A stretch of DNA of 42,381 nucleotides, taken from an uncultured Oscillospiraceae bacterium. GTDB lineage: Bacteria; Bacillota; Clostridia; Oscillospirales; Oscillospiraceae. Location of the stretch: positions 1 to 42,381 of the forward strand of contig CALWVZ010000012.1 in assembly GCA_944385125.1 (NCBI GenBank), read 5' to 3'. Under the pieces are notes generated by a model, which ran no database searches, was not told the DNA's origin, and saw only the letters and a list, made by a program, of their open reading frames with translations. Position numbers and translations under genes: made by a program. Shown in pieces: positions 31,770 through 39,674 of this stretch (its first letter is position 1; each line of letters begins with the position of its first letter).

Positions 31770-33203
31770 TCAGCTTTCTCCAGCTTCCCCGTCTCTCAGG
31801 TCCTCCGGCAGCACCGCCATCAGCTCTTCCCGGCCCGGATCCTCCATGGCCGCCACCCGGTTGGACTGGCGCACCACCATGTCCTCAAAGCAGTTGCGCA
31901 CATCCCGGCCGTTGCCGAAGTTCTCGTCCCGGTTTTCATAGAGGGCGTCGAACAGCTCCCCGGCGGCCTGCTCCGCCTGGGCGGTGAGAGCATAGCCGTT
32001 CTTCTCACACTGGCCCTTGAATATGGCCAGCAGCTCCTCCCCCTTGTAGTCGGGGAAGTGGAAGTATTTGTTGAAGCGGGACTCCAAGCCCGGGTTGGAG
32101 CTGAGAAACTTCTCCATGGGCTTGTCGTAGCCGGCCACGATGACGATGAGATCGTCCCGGTGGTCCTCCATGGCCTTCAAAATGGTTTCTATAGCCTCCC
32201 GGCCAAAGTCGTTCTCCCCGCCGGAGGAGAGGGAGTAGGCCTCGTCTATGAACAGCACGCCTCCCAAGGCGGACTTGATGGCCTCCTGGGTTTTCAGCGC
32301 CGTCTGGCCCACATATCCCGCCACAAGGCCCGAGCGGTCCACCTCCACCAGCTGGCCCTTGCTCAGCACGCCTATGGCGGCGTAGAGCCCTGCCATCAGC
32401 CGGGCCACAGTGGTCTTGCCGGTGCCCGGGTTTCCCATAAACACCATGTGCAGACTCATGGGGGGCACAGGCAGGCCGTTTTCCTGGCGGAGCTTTCGCA
32501 CTTTCATCAGGTTCACCAGGTCCTTTACGTCCTTCTTCACGCTCTCCAGCCCCACCAGCTCCTCAAGCCGGGCCATGAGCTCGTCGAAGTCCGGCCTCTC
32601 CTGGGGCTGCTCCGCCGCACTCCCCTTCTCCCCGGGCTCGCCGCCGGACTTGGCAGTCTGCCTGAAAGCCTTGTCCATGAAGCTGGGCTCGTTGGAGCTC
32701 ACGTAGTCCATAGGGTCCAGGCTCCGGCTGCCCTTTTCCACGCCGCTGGCGTCGCAGACGGCCCCCAGCTTGTCGGCGCACTGGGTGATGAACTCCGCCT
32801 CGGCATAGCTCACATCGTCGTCCACCGCCGCCAGGTACAGCAGTATGTTGGTGAGCATGCGTATAAAGGTGCGAGAGGCCTGGCTGCCCCGGCGGGCGTC
32901 CTGCTCCGCCAGGTCCCAGTAAAAGGACGGAGGCAGGAATACATCCTCCTCACACACCGAGCCGGTGAGGGACCACAGCAGCCACTTGGGCTGTTCCCTG
33001 CCCTTGGAGTATATCTGGTTTGCCATGTCCACATGGCGCTGGCTTATGCTCCCCGCCCGGCTCCACAGTTTCAAAGCGCAGCCGGTGACGAACTCGTCCA
33101 GCTCCTTTGCCAGGCTCTTGCTGCCCACCCGATAGAAGGCCTCGGTGTTGGCCAGATAGATCTTGTGAAATTCTTCCGGGGAACGGTTCCAGGTGCTGGG
33201 CAT
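31770..33203 (-). CDS. CbbX/SpoVK-type AAA+ ATPase with TerB-like N-terminus
   Basis: 477 residues from the ATG at 33203, which has GGAG nine bases upstream; the ATG at 33230 would leave almost no leader. The N-terminal half has a TerB-like helical segment (FIRMLTNILLYLAAVDDDVS then YAEAEFITQCADKL, about 113-147). A disordered Gly/Glu/Gln linker follows (about 180-205). The AAA+ core has Walker A GNPGTGKTT (about 256-264), Walker B GGVLFIDEAYSL, and SNPGLESRFNKYFHF with the arginine finger. Such ATPases remodel protein complexes; the client is unknown. It has its own promoter and no co-transcribed partner. Confidence 0.88.
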   Translation of the reverse strand: MPSTWNRSPEEFHKIYLANTEAFYRVGSKSLAKELDEFVTGCALKLWSRAGSISQRHVDMANQIYSKGREQPKWLLWSLTGSVCEEDVFLPPSFYWDLAEQDARRGSQASRTFIRMLTNILLYLAAVDDDVSYAEAEFITQCADKLGAVCDASGVEKGSRSLDPMDYVSSNEPSFMDKAFRQTAKSGGEPGEKGSAAEQPQERPDFDELMARLEELVGLESVKKDVKDLVNLMKVRKLRQENGLPVPPMSLHMVFMGNPGTGKTTVARLMAGLYAAIGVLSKGQLVEVDRSGLVAGYVGQTALKTQEAIKSALGGVLFIDEAYSLSSGGENDFGREAIETILKAMEDHRDDLIVIVAGYDKPMEKFLSSNPGLESRFNKYFHFPDYKGEELLAIFKGQCEKNGYALTAQAEQAAGELFDALYENRDENFGNGRDVRNCFEDMVVRQSNRVAAMEDPGREELMAVLPEDLRDGEAGES

Positions 33204-33241
33204 GGCGTCAGTCTCCTTTTTCACTTTCATTTAATGCTCTC

Positions 33242-33269
33242 ATTATATTACAAATCCCGGATTCTTCAA
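33242..33269 (-). promoter_or_regulatory. Promoter of the AAA+ gene
   Basis: Minus strand TTGAAG (33269-33264), a 16-base spacer and TATAAT (33247-33242). The predicted start point near 33235 supports the ATG at 33203. Confidence 0.65.
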
Positions 33270-33280
33270 GACGAAAAAAC

Positions 33281-33303
33281 GGCGGCCGCAGTCTGCGGCC
33301 GCC
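33281..33303 (-). terminator. Terminator of the aminotransferase-thioesterase operon
   Basis: Perfect arms GGCGGCCGCA / TGCGGCCGCC with a 3-base loop, followed on the minus strand by G and six T. Confidence 0.9.
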
Positions 33304-33318
33304 ACATCATAGGACTTT

Positions 33319-33711
33319 CTATTTCAGCTTTGCCAGGGTCTTTTCCATAAACCGCCCGTTGAACACCAGGCAGCGCTGATGGCTGCCTCGGCCGATGAGT
33401 TCCTCCCCGGCCCAGGCCTTGACCTCAAAGCTGAGCATCCTGCCTTCCGCTCCGACGAGACTGCTCTCCGCCCGGACGCTCATGCCCAGGGGCGTGGCGG
33501 CCAGGTGTTCCACGTCTATCTTCACTCCCACGCTGCCCTGGCCTTCCTCCAGGCAGGGGGCTATGGCGTTCATGGAGGCGTTCTCCATCAGAGCTATCAT
33601 ATGGGGTGTGGAGAATACGGGCAGGGCGCCGCTGCCTATGGCGGCGGCGGTGTTGCTTTCGGTGACGGTGGTCTCCGCCCGGCCCACAAGGCCGGTCTTC
33701 AGTTCTGTCAT
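33319..33711 (-). CDS. Hotdog-fold thioesterase, FlK-like
   Basis: 130 residues, a single hotdog domain. VFSTPHMIALMENASMNAI (about 32-50) and VGVKIDVEHLAATPLGMSV (about 61-79) match the Thr/Ser, Glu and His catalytic positions of fluoroacetyl-CoA thioesterase-like proteins (COG5496). FlK itself hydrolyses fluoroacetyl-CoA; relatives act on other acyl-CoAs, and the substrate here is unknown. The start overlaps the aminotransferase stop by 4 bases, so the two are coupled, perhaps in an amino acid fermentation or CoA-ester clean-up step. Confidence 0.88.
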   Translation of the reverse strand: MTELKTGLVGRAETTVTESNTAAAIGSGALPVFSTPHMIALMENASMNAIAPCLEEGQGSVGVKIDVEHLAATPLGMSVRAESSLVGAEGRMLSFEVKAWAGEELIGRGSHQRCLVFNGRFMEKTLAKLK

Positions 33712-34892
33712 TTCAGCGCCGCCTTAATCACCTCAGCCAGTCTCTTCACGCCCTCCACTATCCTCTCGTCAGGCATGCAGGAGTAATTGAGACGCATGCA
33801 GCAGTTATTGCCGCCGTTGGGATAGAAGCCGGAGCCGGGCACGAAAGCCACGCCCATATCCAGAGCCTTGGCCGCCAGGTCGCGGGTATTCACATAGTCC
33901 GGCAGCTCCACCCAGGTGAACAGGCCGCCGTCCGGGTCGGTGAACTTGGCCTCCGGCGGGAAGGTCTCCTTCATGGTGTTTATCATCAGCTGGCAGCGGT
34001 GCTTGTAGGTCTCCCGGATCTTGTCCACGTGGGCGTCCAGGTCGAACATATCCATATACTTGGAAATTATCATGGGGGCTATGGTAGAGGTCTGGAGGGC
34101 TGCGGCCTGGGCTATCAGGTTCAGCTTCTCGATTATCTCATCGTTGGCGCAGGTCCAGCCGATGCGGTAGCCGGGGGCCATTATCTTGGAGAAGGTGCCC
34201 ATGTAAATGACCAGGCCCTGGGTATCCATGCTCTTGAGGGCAGGCTGGTACTCGCCCTTGAAGCGCAGCTCACCATAGGGATTGTCCTCGATGGCGGGCA
34301 CACCGTACTTGTTGATTATCTCCAGGAATTTCTTTCTCCGCTCCAGGGGCCAGGTGCGTCCGCTGGGGTTCTGGAAATCGGGGATGACATAGATGAGCTT
34401 CACGTTCTCGGTGGTGGCCAGGACCTTGTCCAGTTCTTCCATGATCATGCCCTCGTCGTCGGTGGGCACTTCCACAAAATTGGGCTCATAGGCCTGGAAG
34501 GCGTTGATGGCGCCCAGATAGGAGGGGCTCTCCATCACCACCACGTCGCCGGGGTTCAAAAACAGCTTGCCGCAATAGTCCAGGCCCTGCTGGCTGCCGG
34601 CGGTGAGGATGATATTGTCAGGCGTGGTATGTATGGCATTCTTTGCGGCCATGCGCTCAACTATTTTCTGGCGCAGGGGCAGGTAACCTTCGGTCTGGCC
34701 GTACTGCAGGGCAGCCCGGCCCTGTTCATCCATGACCGCATCCGTTGCGGCCTTGATATCCTCTACAGGAAAAAGCTCCGGGGCGGGCAAGCCTCCGGCA
34801 AAGGAGATTATTTCCGGTCTGGTGGTGAGTTTCAAAAGCTCTCTGATATCTGAGGCTTTCATGCCGTCCATTCTTTTAGCAAAGTTTACCAT
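33708..34892 (-). CDS. PLP-dependent aminotransferase, 2-aminoadipate/LysN-like
   Basis: 394 residues from the ATG at 34892 with GAGGAGG seven bases upstream; the TTG at 34907 lies in front of that site. Fold-type I class I/II enzyme: SFAGGLPAPELFPVEDI near the N-terminus, NIILTAGSQQGLDYCGKLFL, PDFQNPSGRTW, EDNPYGELRF, and the PLP Lys in GTFSKIMAPGYRIGW (about 235). The MocR-like core without an HTH is typical of LysN/2-aminoadipate or branched-chain and aromatic aminotransferases. The exact amino acid is not clear. The promoter is flanked by inverted repeats. Confidence 0.92.
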   Translation of the reverse strand: MVNFAKRMDGMKASDIRELLKLTTRPEIISFAGGLPAPELFPVEDIKAATDAVMDEQGRAALQYGQTEGYLPLRQKIVERMAAKNAIHTTPDNIILTAGSQQGLDYCGKLFLNPGDVVVMESPSYLGAINAFQAYEPNFVEVPTDDEGMIMEELDKVLATTENVKLIYVIPDFQNPSGRTWPLERRKKFLEIINKYGVPAIEDNPYGELRFKGEYQPALKSMDTQGLVIYMGTFSKIMAPGYRIGWTCANDEIIEKLNLIAQAAALQTSTIAPMIISKYMDMFDLDAHVDKIRETYKHRCQLMINTMKETFPPEAKFTDPDGGLFTWVELPDYVNTRDLAAKALDMGVAFVPGSGFYPNGGNNCCMRLNYSCMPDERIVEGVKRLAEVIKAALK

Positions 34893-34945
34893 AGTATACC
34901 TCCTCAAATTTCTTATTTTCCAAGTTCTGTCTCTCAGCTATTGTA

Positions 34946-34974
34946 ATTTTAGCACAAATTATCATCTTCGTAAA
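34946..34974 (-). promoter_or_regulatory. Promoter of the aminotransferase operon
   Basis: Minus strand TTTACG (34974-34969), a 17-base spacer and TAAAAT (34951-34946), 54 bases before the ATG. Confidence 0.65.
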
Positions 34975-35026
34975 GGACTAAACTTGTTAATAATTAGTCA
35001 GTCCGCAAATTTTTTTACGGACTGAC
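34975..35026. repeat. Nested inverted repeats upstream of the aminotransferase promoter
   Basis: GTCAGTCCG (34997-35005) pairs with CGGACTGAC (35018-35026) around a T-rich loop, and GGACTAA (34975-34981) with TTAGTC (34994-34999). The shared GGACT/AGTCC core occurs four times just upstream of the -35. It could be operator sites, a terminator for the upstream MBL gene, or both. Confidence 0.55.
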
Positions 35027-35047
35027 AGAAGTTTTTTACATATGGCT

Positions 35048-35680
35048 TCATTTTCCCAGGAATTTCAGTATAGCCACCTGAGGCTCCATATCCGCCGTGA
35101 TGCTGATGGTGTCAGTGTCATAGCGGTGTATCATCTCCGGGGCCTCGAAATAGTCTGCCAGGGCCTGGACATGCTCCAGCCGCCGTGGCCCCCGGTTCCC
35201 GTCCCGGTAGTGCATGGGGATTATCACCTTGGGGAAGAGCTCCTCGCTCATGCGCCACACCTCCTGGGAGGGCAGGCCTGTGCAGGAGCCGGCGGTGACC
35301 ATAAGGGCGTCGGCCCCGAAAAGGCGGCTTATCTCCCCGCCGGTTAGCCCCGTTCCGATATCCCCCATGTGGGCCAGCTTCAGCCCGTCGGCCTCCAGGA
35401 TATGTATGAGGGTAGTGCCCCGCATTATGCCCCCCACGCTGTCGTGCCAGGTCTCCATAGCGCTTATCTTAAAAGGGCAGTCCCTGTCCGGCCTGCCTGA
35501 GAGCTCCACGCCCCGGCGGTAGTTGTGGCCGTAGTGCTCATGGCTTATCAGCAGCTTGTCCGCCTTTACCCTGAGCCTTGGATAGCCTGTAGTATAATCG
35601 CTGTCGTAGGGGTCTATCACCAGGCTGTAGCCCTTGTGGGTGATTTTAAAACAGGCGTGGCCCAGCCATTGTATCTCCAT
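35048..35680 (-). CDS. MBL-fold protein lacking the metal-binding Asp
   Basis: 210 residues from the ATG at 35680 with GGAGG seven to eight bases upstream. Longer in-frame reading into 36430 is a shadow of the DUF4037 gene. The fold resembles the UPF0173/UlaG-like group: MEIQWLGHACFKI at the start, YSLVIDPYDSDY, then ISHEHYGHNY (H47, H49, H52), later HMGDIGTGL, and IIPMHYRDG near the C-terminus. The usual HxHxDH has Gly51 in place of Asp, so binding of the second metal is doubtful. It is the third gene of the TPR-DUF4037-MBL operon, 2 bases after the DUF4037 gene. Confidence 0.88.
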   Translation of the reverse strand: MEIQWLGHACFKITHKGYSLVIDPYDSDYTTGYPRLRVKADKLLISHEHYGHNYRRGVELSGRPDRDCPFKISAMETWHDSVGGIMRGTTLIHILEADGLKLAHMGDIGTGLTGGEISRLFGADALMVTAGSCTGLPSQEVWRMSEELFPKVIIPMHYRDGNRGPRRLEHVQALADYFEAPEMIHRYDTDTISITADMEPQVAILKFLGK

Positions 35681-35682
35681 CT

Positions 35683-36603
35683 CTATTCCTCCATCACATG
35701 GAGAGCCCGTATCTGCGGGTTCTCTATATGCTCCATCAGGTCCAGGGCGTGGGGCTCCAGATAGTCCCAGCTGCCGCAGCTGAGCCCCTGGGCCCTCAGC
35801 TCCTTCACCACCTGGGCGCAGATATCCTCCACCAGCTCGCCCTTGAGCTTTTGCCCGGCGGAGTCGTTCCCCCCTGTTAGGAGAAATTCCAGGGGCTCTC
35901 TCAATTCTCCCAGCTTCTCCAGCTCGGCCATGGCCCGAAACTGCCACTTGTAATAGGGCATGTGCCGCCGGTTGAGAAGAAAGGCCGCAGCGCATGCGGC
36001 GTTGACGAACTCCGCCATAGCCAGCATGGCGCCGCCCTGCTCCCCGTGGCTTATACAGCGGGAGTAGTTGTACTGTCCCGCCTGGGCCATAGTGATGAGC
36101 TTTGCCGCCAGGCGCTTTTTCCGCACGTCCTCCGGCATGCCGCTGAGTATCTCCCTGCGTATGGAGCTGAACAGGCCCTGCCCGTCCCTCCAGACCTGGC
36201 CGTTGCTGGCCTCCGCCAGAGCGTGGCTGGGGAGATACAGCCAGGCCTGCCAGCTGTCCGGGGCCCCGGCGCAGCCGGTATAGCGGCGGTAGAAATCCCC
36301 GATGCGCCGCACTCCCCGGCTCTGTTCCCCCAGGGCGCTGGAGGCGGAGCCGCCGCCTTTCAGCTGCCGGTAGGCCCGGCTCAGCTCCAGGCCCATCTCC
36401 CGGTCGGTATCCTCGTCTATCCAGAGACAAAAGCCCTCTTCAAAGTCGTGGTCCTCCGAAAGCTCGTCGTCATAGCCGAAGCATTCGGAGCCGTGGCCCG
36501 CCAGGCCCACGGCTATCCTGTCCTCGTATTCCGGGAACAGTCTGTGGATAAGCTGCCGCCCCCGGCTCTCATAGAGCTCCCGGGCTCTTTCAAGTCCCCG
36601 CAT
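35683..36603 (-). CDS. DUF4037 protein, nucleotidyltransferase-like
   Basis: 306 residues. The N-terminal part (about 30-60) has GHGSECFGYDDELSEDHDFE, which fits the polymerase-beta-type nucleotidyltransferase pattern G-S-x3-G then S-x-D-x-D (G38, S39, D51, D53). The C-terminal part (about 130-300) is helical and matches the DUF4037 layout. Substrate and nucleotide are unknown. The start overlaps the TPR gene end by 14 bases; the stop is 2 bases before the MBL start. The three genes are surely one transcript. An aminoglycoside-adenylyltransferase-like or tRNA-modifying role is only speculation. Confidence 0.85.
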   Translation of the reverse strand: MRGLERARELYESRGRQLIHRLFPEYEDRIAVGLAGHGSECFGYDDELSEDHDFEEGFCLWIDEDTDREMGLELSRAYRQLKGGGSASSALGEQSRGVRRIGDFYRRYTGCAGAPDSWQAWLYLPSHALAEASNGQVWRDGQGLFSSIRREILSGMPEDVRKKRLAAKLITMAQAGQYNYSRCISHGEQGGAMLAMAEFVNAACAAAFLLNRRHMPYYKWQFRAMAELEKLGELREPLEFLLTGGNDSAGQKLKGELVEDICAQVVKELRAQGLSCGSWDYLEPHALDLMEHIENPQIRALHVMEE

Positions 36604-37414
36604 ATATCTTCTCCGCCCTCTCTCTCAGTTCCTTTGCATAGAGGAAGTATCCGAAGTAGTCAAAGGTGGGCGCGCACTTGGATATGGTGAAGGCGTGGTA
36701 GCCGTCCCGGGGCAGCCTTTCATCGTTCAATAGCTCCCAGGCCCGCTCCATGCACTGTTCTATCCGCTCGTCCTCCATGTCCCTTTTGGCGTACATCTCC
36801 GCCATGTTGCAGCAGCTGACCGCCATGTCGTTGCCTGGGGCCTCGCAGCCCTCCATGATCTTCAGGGCCAGGGTAAAATATCTCTCCGCCCCTTCGTAGT
36901 CCTCTACATCGGCGCAGGACAGGGCCATGTTGTTGTAGAGCCCGGCAAAGCGGTAATCCATAGGGTCCAGCTTTTGGGCATACACCCGGCTCACATGCCG
37001 GAATATGGGCAGGGACTCCGCCGCCCGGCCGAAGCATTTCAGCGTTGTGGCGGCGTTGAGCAGCACTGTGGCCCCGGAGAGGGTCTGGCCCATGCGGTGC
37101 TCCCGGATAAGTCTCAGAGCTCTGTCCACTGCGGCCAGACCCTTATCCATATTTCCGCTGCGGCGGTACTGGCCCAGCAGTTCGCTGGTAAAGCTCAGTT
37201 CTCCCCGCCAGTCCCCTTCCCTGGCGGCCTTCTCCTGCCAGCCCTCCAGGAAACTTTGGGCCTCCGCCTCCCGGCCATGCTCATAGAGCCGGTCCAGCTC
37301 CCCTATCACATCCCTCACCGGCAGACTCACCGGGCAGGGTGCGCTGTCCGGAGCGCCGGTATACATGCTGCTGTCAAAGGGGCAGCAGCTCTCGGTGTAA
37401 TCCTTTTTGTCCAT
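36590..37414 (-). CDS. Tetratricopeptide repeat protein
   Basis: 274 residues. At least four TPR-like helix pairs are visible between about 75 and 230: LGQYRRSGNMDKGLAAVDRALR, AATTLKCFGRAAESLPIFRHV, NNMALSCADVEDYEGAERYF and CNMAEMYAKRDMEDERIEQC. The N-terminus has a Cys pair (ESCCPFD) and no signal peptide, so it is cytoplasmic. TPR proteins act as binding scaffolds; here the likely partner is the DUF4037 protein encoded next with an overlapping start. The promoter overlaps, on the opposite strand, the -10 of the divergent YyaL-like gene. Confidence 0.85.
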   Translation of the reverse strand: MDKKDYTESCCPFDSSMYTGAPDSAPCPVSLPVRDVIGELDRLYEHGREAEAQSFLEGWQEKAAREGDWRGELSFTSELLGQYRRSGNMDKGLAAVDRALRLIREHRMGQTLSGATVLLNAATTLKCFGRAAESLPIFRHVSRVYAQKLDPMDYRFAGLYNNMALSCADVEDYEGAERYFTLALKIMEGCEAPGNDMAVSCCNMAEMYAKRDMEDERIEQCMERAWELLNDERLPRDGYHAFTISKCAPTFDYFGYFLYAKELRERAEKIYAGT

Positions 37415-37451
37415 GGTATCTCCCGCCTATCCCTCCAGGGGGCATATCGTC

Positions 37452-37481
37452 TTGAAATAGCCCCCGGTCCCGTTGTATAAT
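37452..37481 (+). promoter_or_regulatory. Promoter of the YyaL-like gene
   Basis: TTGAAA (37452-37457), an 18-base spacer and a perfect TATAAT (37476-37481), 50 bases before the ATG. Confidence 0.65.
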
Positions 37482-37505
37482 AAAGCATTCTCTTTCAGAT
37501 GCTAA
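37477..37505 (-). promoter_or_regulatory. Promoter of the TPR-DUF4037-MBL operon
   Basis: Minus strand TTAGCA (37505-37500), a 17-base spacer and TATTAT (37482-37477). Its -10 occupies almost the same bases as the -10 of the plus-strand promoter. Confidence 0.5.
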
Positions 37506-37531
37506 CATAAAAGGAATCGGGAGGCTGTGGC

Positions 37532-39514
37532 ATGAGCAACAGTTTAATAAAGGAAAAGTCCCCCTATCTCCGGCAGCACGCCGAGAATCCCGTGGATTGG
37601 CTGCCCTGGGGAGAGGAGGCTTTCTATAGAGCCGCCCGGGAGGACAAGCCCGTCTTTCTCTCCATCGGCTATTCCACCTGTCACTGGTGCCACGTTATGG
37701 CCCATGAGAGCTTTGAGGACGAGCAGGTGGCGGCGCTGCTGAATCGCTATTTTATCTCCGTCAAGGTGGACCGGGAAGAGCGGGCAGATGTGGACAGCGT
37801 GTATATGAAGGCCTGCCAGGCCCTTACAGGCAGTGGCGGCTGGCCCCTAACCATAATCATGACGGCGGATAAGCTGCCCTTCTTTGCCGGCACCTATATC
37901 CCCAAAAACAGCCGGGGCGGACAGCTGGGGCTCATCCCCCTGCTCCGGGCCGTAGCCGCCAAATGGGCCCGGGACCGGGAGTCCCTGCTGAACGCCGCCG
38001 GAGAGATAAGCTCTTTTCTGGCCAGGGAGCAGCCGCTGTCCCCCTCAGAGCCGGGGGAGGACAAGCTTAAGGCTGCCGCCGCCCAGCTCTCCGCAGCCTA
38101 CGACAAGGACTACGGCGGCTTCGGCGTCGCCCCCAAGTTCCCCTCTCCCCACGACCTGCTGTTTCTCCTGCGCCTGTCCCACTTCACTGGAGACAAAGAG
38201 CAGCGGCAGATGGTGGACAACAGCCTCAGACAGATGTACCGGGGCGGCATCTTCGACCACTTCGGCGGTGGCTTCTCCCGCTACTCCACCGACCGGGAGT
38301 GGCTGGCCCCCCATTTTGAAAAGACCCTCTATGACAATGCCCTGCTCTCTTTTCTATACACGGAAGCCTGGCAGGACGGGCACATGGCCCTTTACCGGGA
38401 GGTGGCGGAGAGCACCCTGGACTATTGCCTTCGGGAGCTGAAGGCGGAGAGCGGCGGCTTCTACTCCGCCCAGGATGCGGACAGCCAGGGCGTGGAAGGC
38501 GCCTACTATCTCTTCACCCCGGAGGAGGTGAACTCCGTTCTGGGAGAGGAGGCCGGGCGTCACTTCTGCAATTGCTACGACATCACCGACCAGGGGAATT
38601 TCCACGGCAAGAGCATACCCAATCTTCTGCTGAACACCCGCTGGAACTTTGTCCCCGAAGGCTATGACGAGTACCGGGAAAAGCTGCGGCTGTACCGGGA
38701 GCAGCGCTTGCCCCTCTTTACCGACGAGAAGATACTCACCGCCTGGAACGGGCTTATGCTCATGGCCCTCAGCCGGGCCGCATGGGCCTTCAACGACCGG
38801 CGTTATCTTCTGGAAGCAAGGGAGCTGGCGGAGTTCATGGGTGAAAAGCTCTTTGATGGCGGGCGGCTGAAGGCCCGGCTCTGCGGCGGAGAGCTGCGCT
38901 TCCAGGCCCAGCTGGACGATCTGGCTTTCTACGCTCTGGGGCTTCTGGAGCTGTACCGGGCGGACTTTGAGCCGGAGCATATTGCCGCCGCCCAGGCCCT
39001 GGCTCAGGAGATATTGGAAAATTTTGCCGATGAAAAGGGCGGTTTCTTCCGCAGCTCCCGGGAGGCGGAAAAGCTCTTCATCCGTCCCAAGGAAGTCTAC
39101 GACGGGGCCCTGCCTTCCGGCAACAGCGCAGCGGCGCTGCTTTTCGAAGAGCTCTTCCGCCTCACCGGCAAGGAGCTCTGGAGAGAGGCGGCGGAAAAGC
39201 AGCTGGGCTATATCTGCTCCGCCTGCGCCCGGGTCCCCGCCGGCTGCGCCTTCGGATACCTGGCGATGCTCCGGTATGTGTACGGCGGGCGGGAACTGGT
39301 CTGCGCCCTGCCCTCCGGGGAGCTGCCGGAAAGCTTTAAGGCGGTGCTGGGCCGCTACGCCCCGGAACTGACGGTGCTGGTGAAGGACCCGGAGAACGGG
39401 GAACTGCTGTCCCGGCTGACACCCTTCACCGCCGATATGCAGCCCCAAAAGGGCAAGGCCGCCTATTATATTTGTCAAAACGGAGCCTGTTCCCTGCCGC
39501 TGACGGAGCTTTGA
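37532..39514 (+). CDS. DUF255/YyaL-family protein with thioredoxin domain
   Basis: 660 residues with GGGAGG upstream. The N-terminal thioredoxin-like domain (about 1-165) carries the CxxC motif in [17 protein letters not shown], with conserved [17 protein letters not shown] before it. The rest is an (alpha/alpha)-barrel of the N-acylglucosamine epimerase/glycosidase type (about 190-570), seen in [19 protein letters not shown] and [17 protein letters not shown]. Orthologues are found from bacteria to mammals (SPATA20), and the enzymatic function is not firmly established. Full length; cytoplasmic. It is divergent from the TPR operon. Confidence 0.93.
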   Translation: MSNSLIKEKSPYLRQHAENPVDWLPWGEEAFYRAAREDKPVFLSIGYSTCHWCHVMAHESFEDEQVAALLNRYFISVKVDREERADVDSVYMKACQALTGSGGWPLTIIMTADKLPFFAGTYIPKNSRGGQLGLIPLLRAVAAKWARDRESLLNAAGEISSFLAREQPLSPSEPGEDKLKAAAAQLSAAYDKDYGGFGVAPKFPSPHDLLFLLRLSHFTGDKEQRQMVDNSLRQMYRGGIFDHFGGGFSRYSTDREWLAPHFEKTLYDNALLSFLYTEAWQDGHMALYREVAESTLDYCLRELKAESGGFYSAQDADSQGVEGAYYLFTPEEVNSVLGEEAGRHFCNCYDITDQGNFHGKSIPNLLLNTRWNFVPEGYDEYREKLRLYREQRLPLFTDEKILTAWNGLMLMALSRAAWAFNDRRYLLEARELAEFMGEKLFDGGRLKARLCGGELRFQAQLDDLAFYALGLLELYRADFEPEHIAAAQALAQEILENFADEKGGFFRSSREAEKLFIRPKEVYDGALPSGNSAAALLFEELFRLTGKELWREAAEKQLGYICSACARVPAGCAFGYLAMLRYVYGGRELVCALPSGELPESFKAVLGRYAPELTVLVKDPENGELLSRLTPFTADMQPQKGKAAYYICQNGACSLPLTEL

Positions 39515-39674
39515 GCTGCTCACGCCAGGCCCGCAAACCATTGATCCCCGGTTTTCTCTTCATGATGAGACAGTATAAAGATGGTAGACGTAAAAGTGTC
39601 TACCATCTTTATACTGTCTCCAGCTTCTTTTCTCGGGAGTTATCTCCACGCAGCTTGAACACGGTGGCAGATAA
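39515..39674. other. Gene-free stretch between YyaL-like gene and IS256 relic
   Basis: Holds the 23-bp-stem hairpin at 39567-39620 and no credible gene. Short ORFs on either strand lack binding sites and coding character. AT content is higher than in neighbouring genes. Confidence 0.6.
39567..39620. repeat. Long perfect hairpin with 23-bp arms
   Basis: Left arm 39567-39589 (GAGACAGTATAAAG...GTAGAC) is perfectly complementary to 39598-39620, with an 8-base loop. No U tract follows, so it is not a typical terminator, though it could end yyaL transcription. It may be a MITE remnant or two abutting IS ends left by a deletion. Confidence 0.8.

Noticed and set aside
35681-36430. N-terminal 250-residue extension of the MBL protein
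   Set aside because: The extension is Arg/Gly/Pro-rich noise overlapping the DUF4037 gene in another frame; GGAGG and the conserved MEIQWLG start fix the MBL start at 35680.
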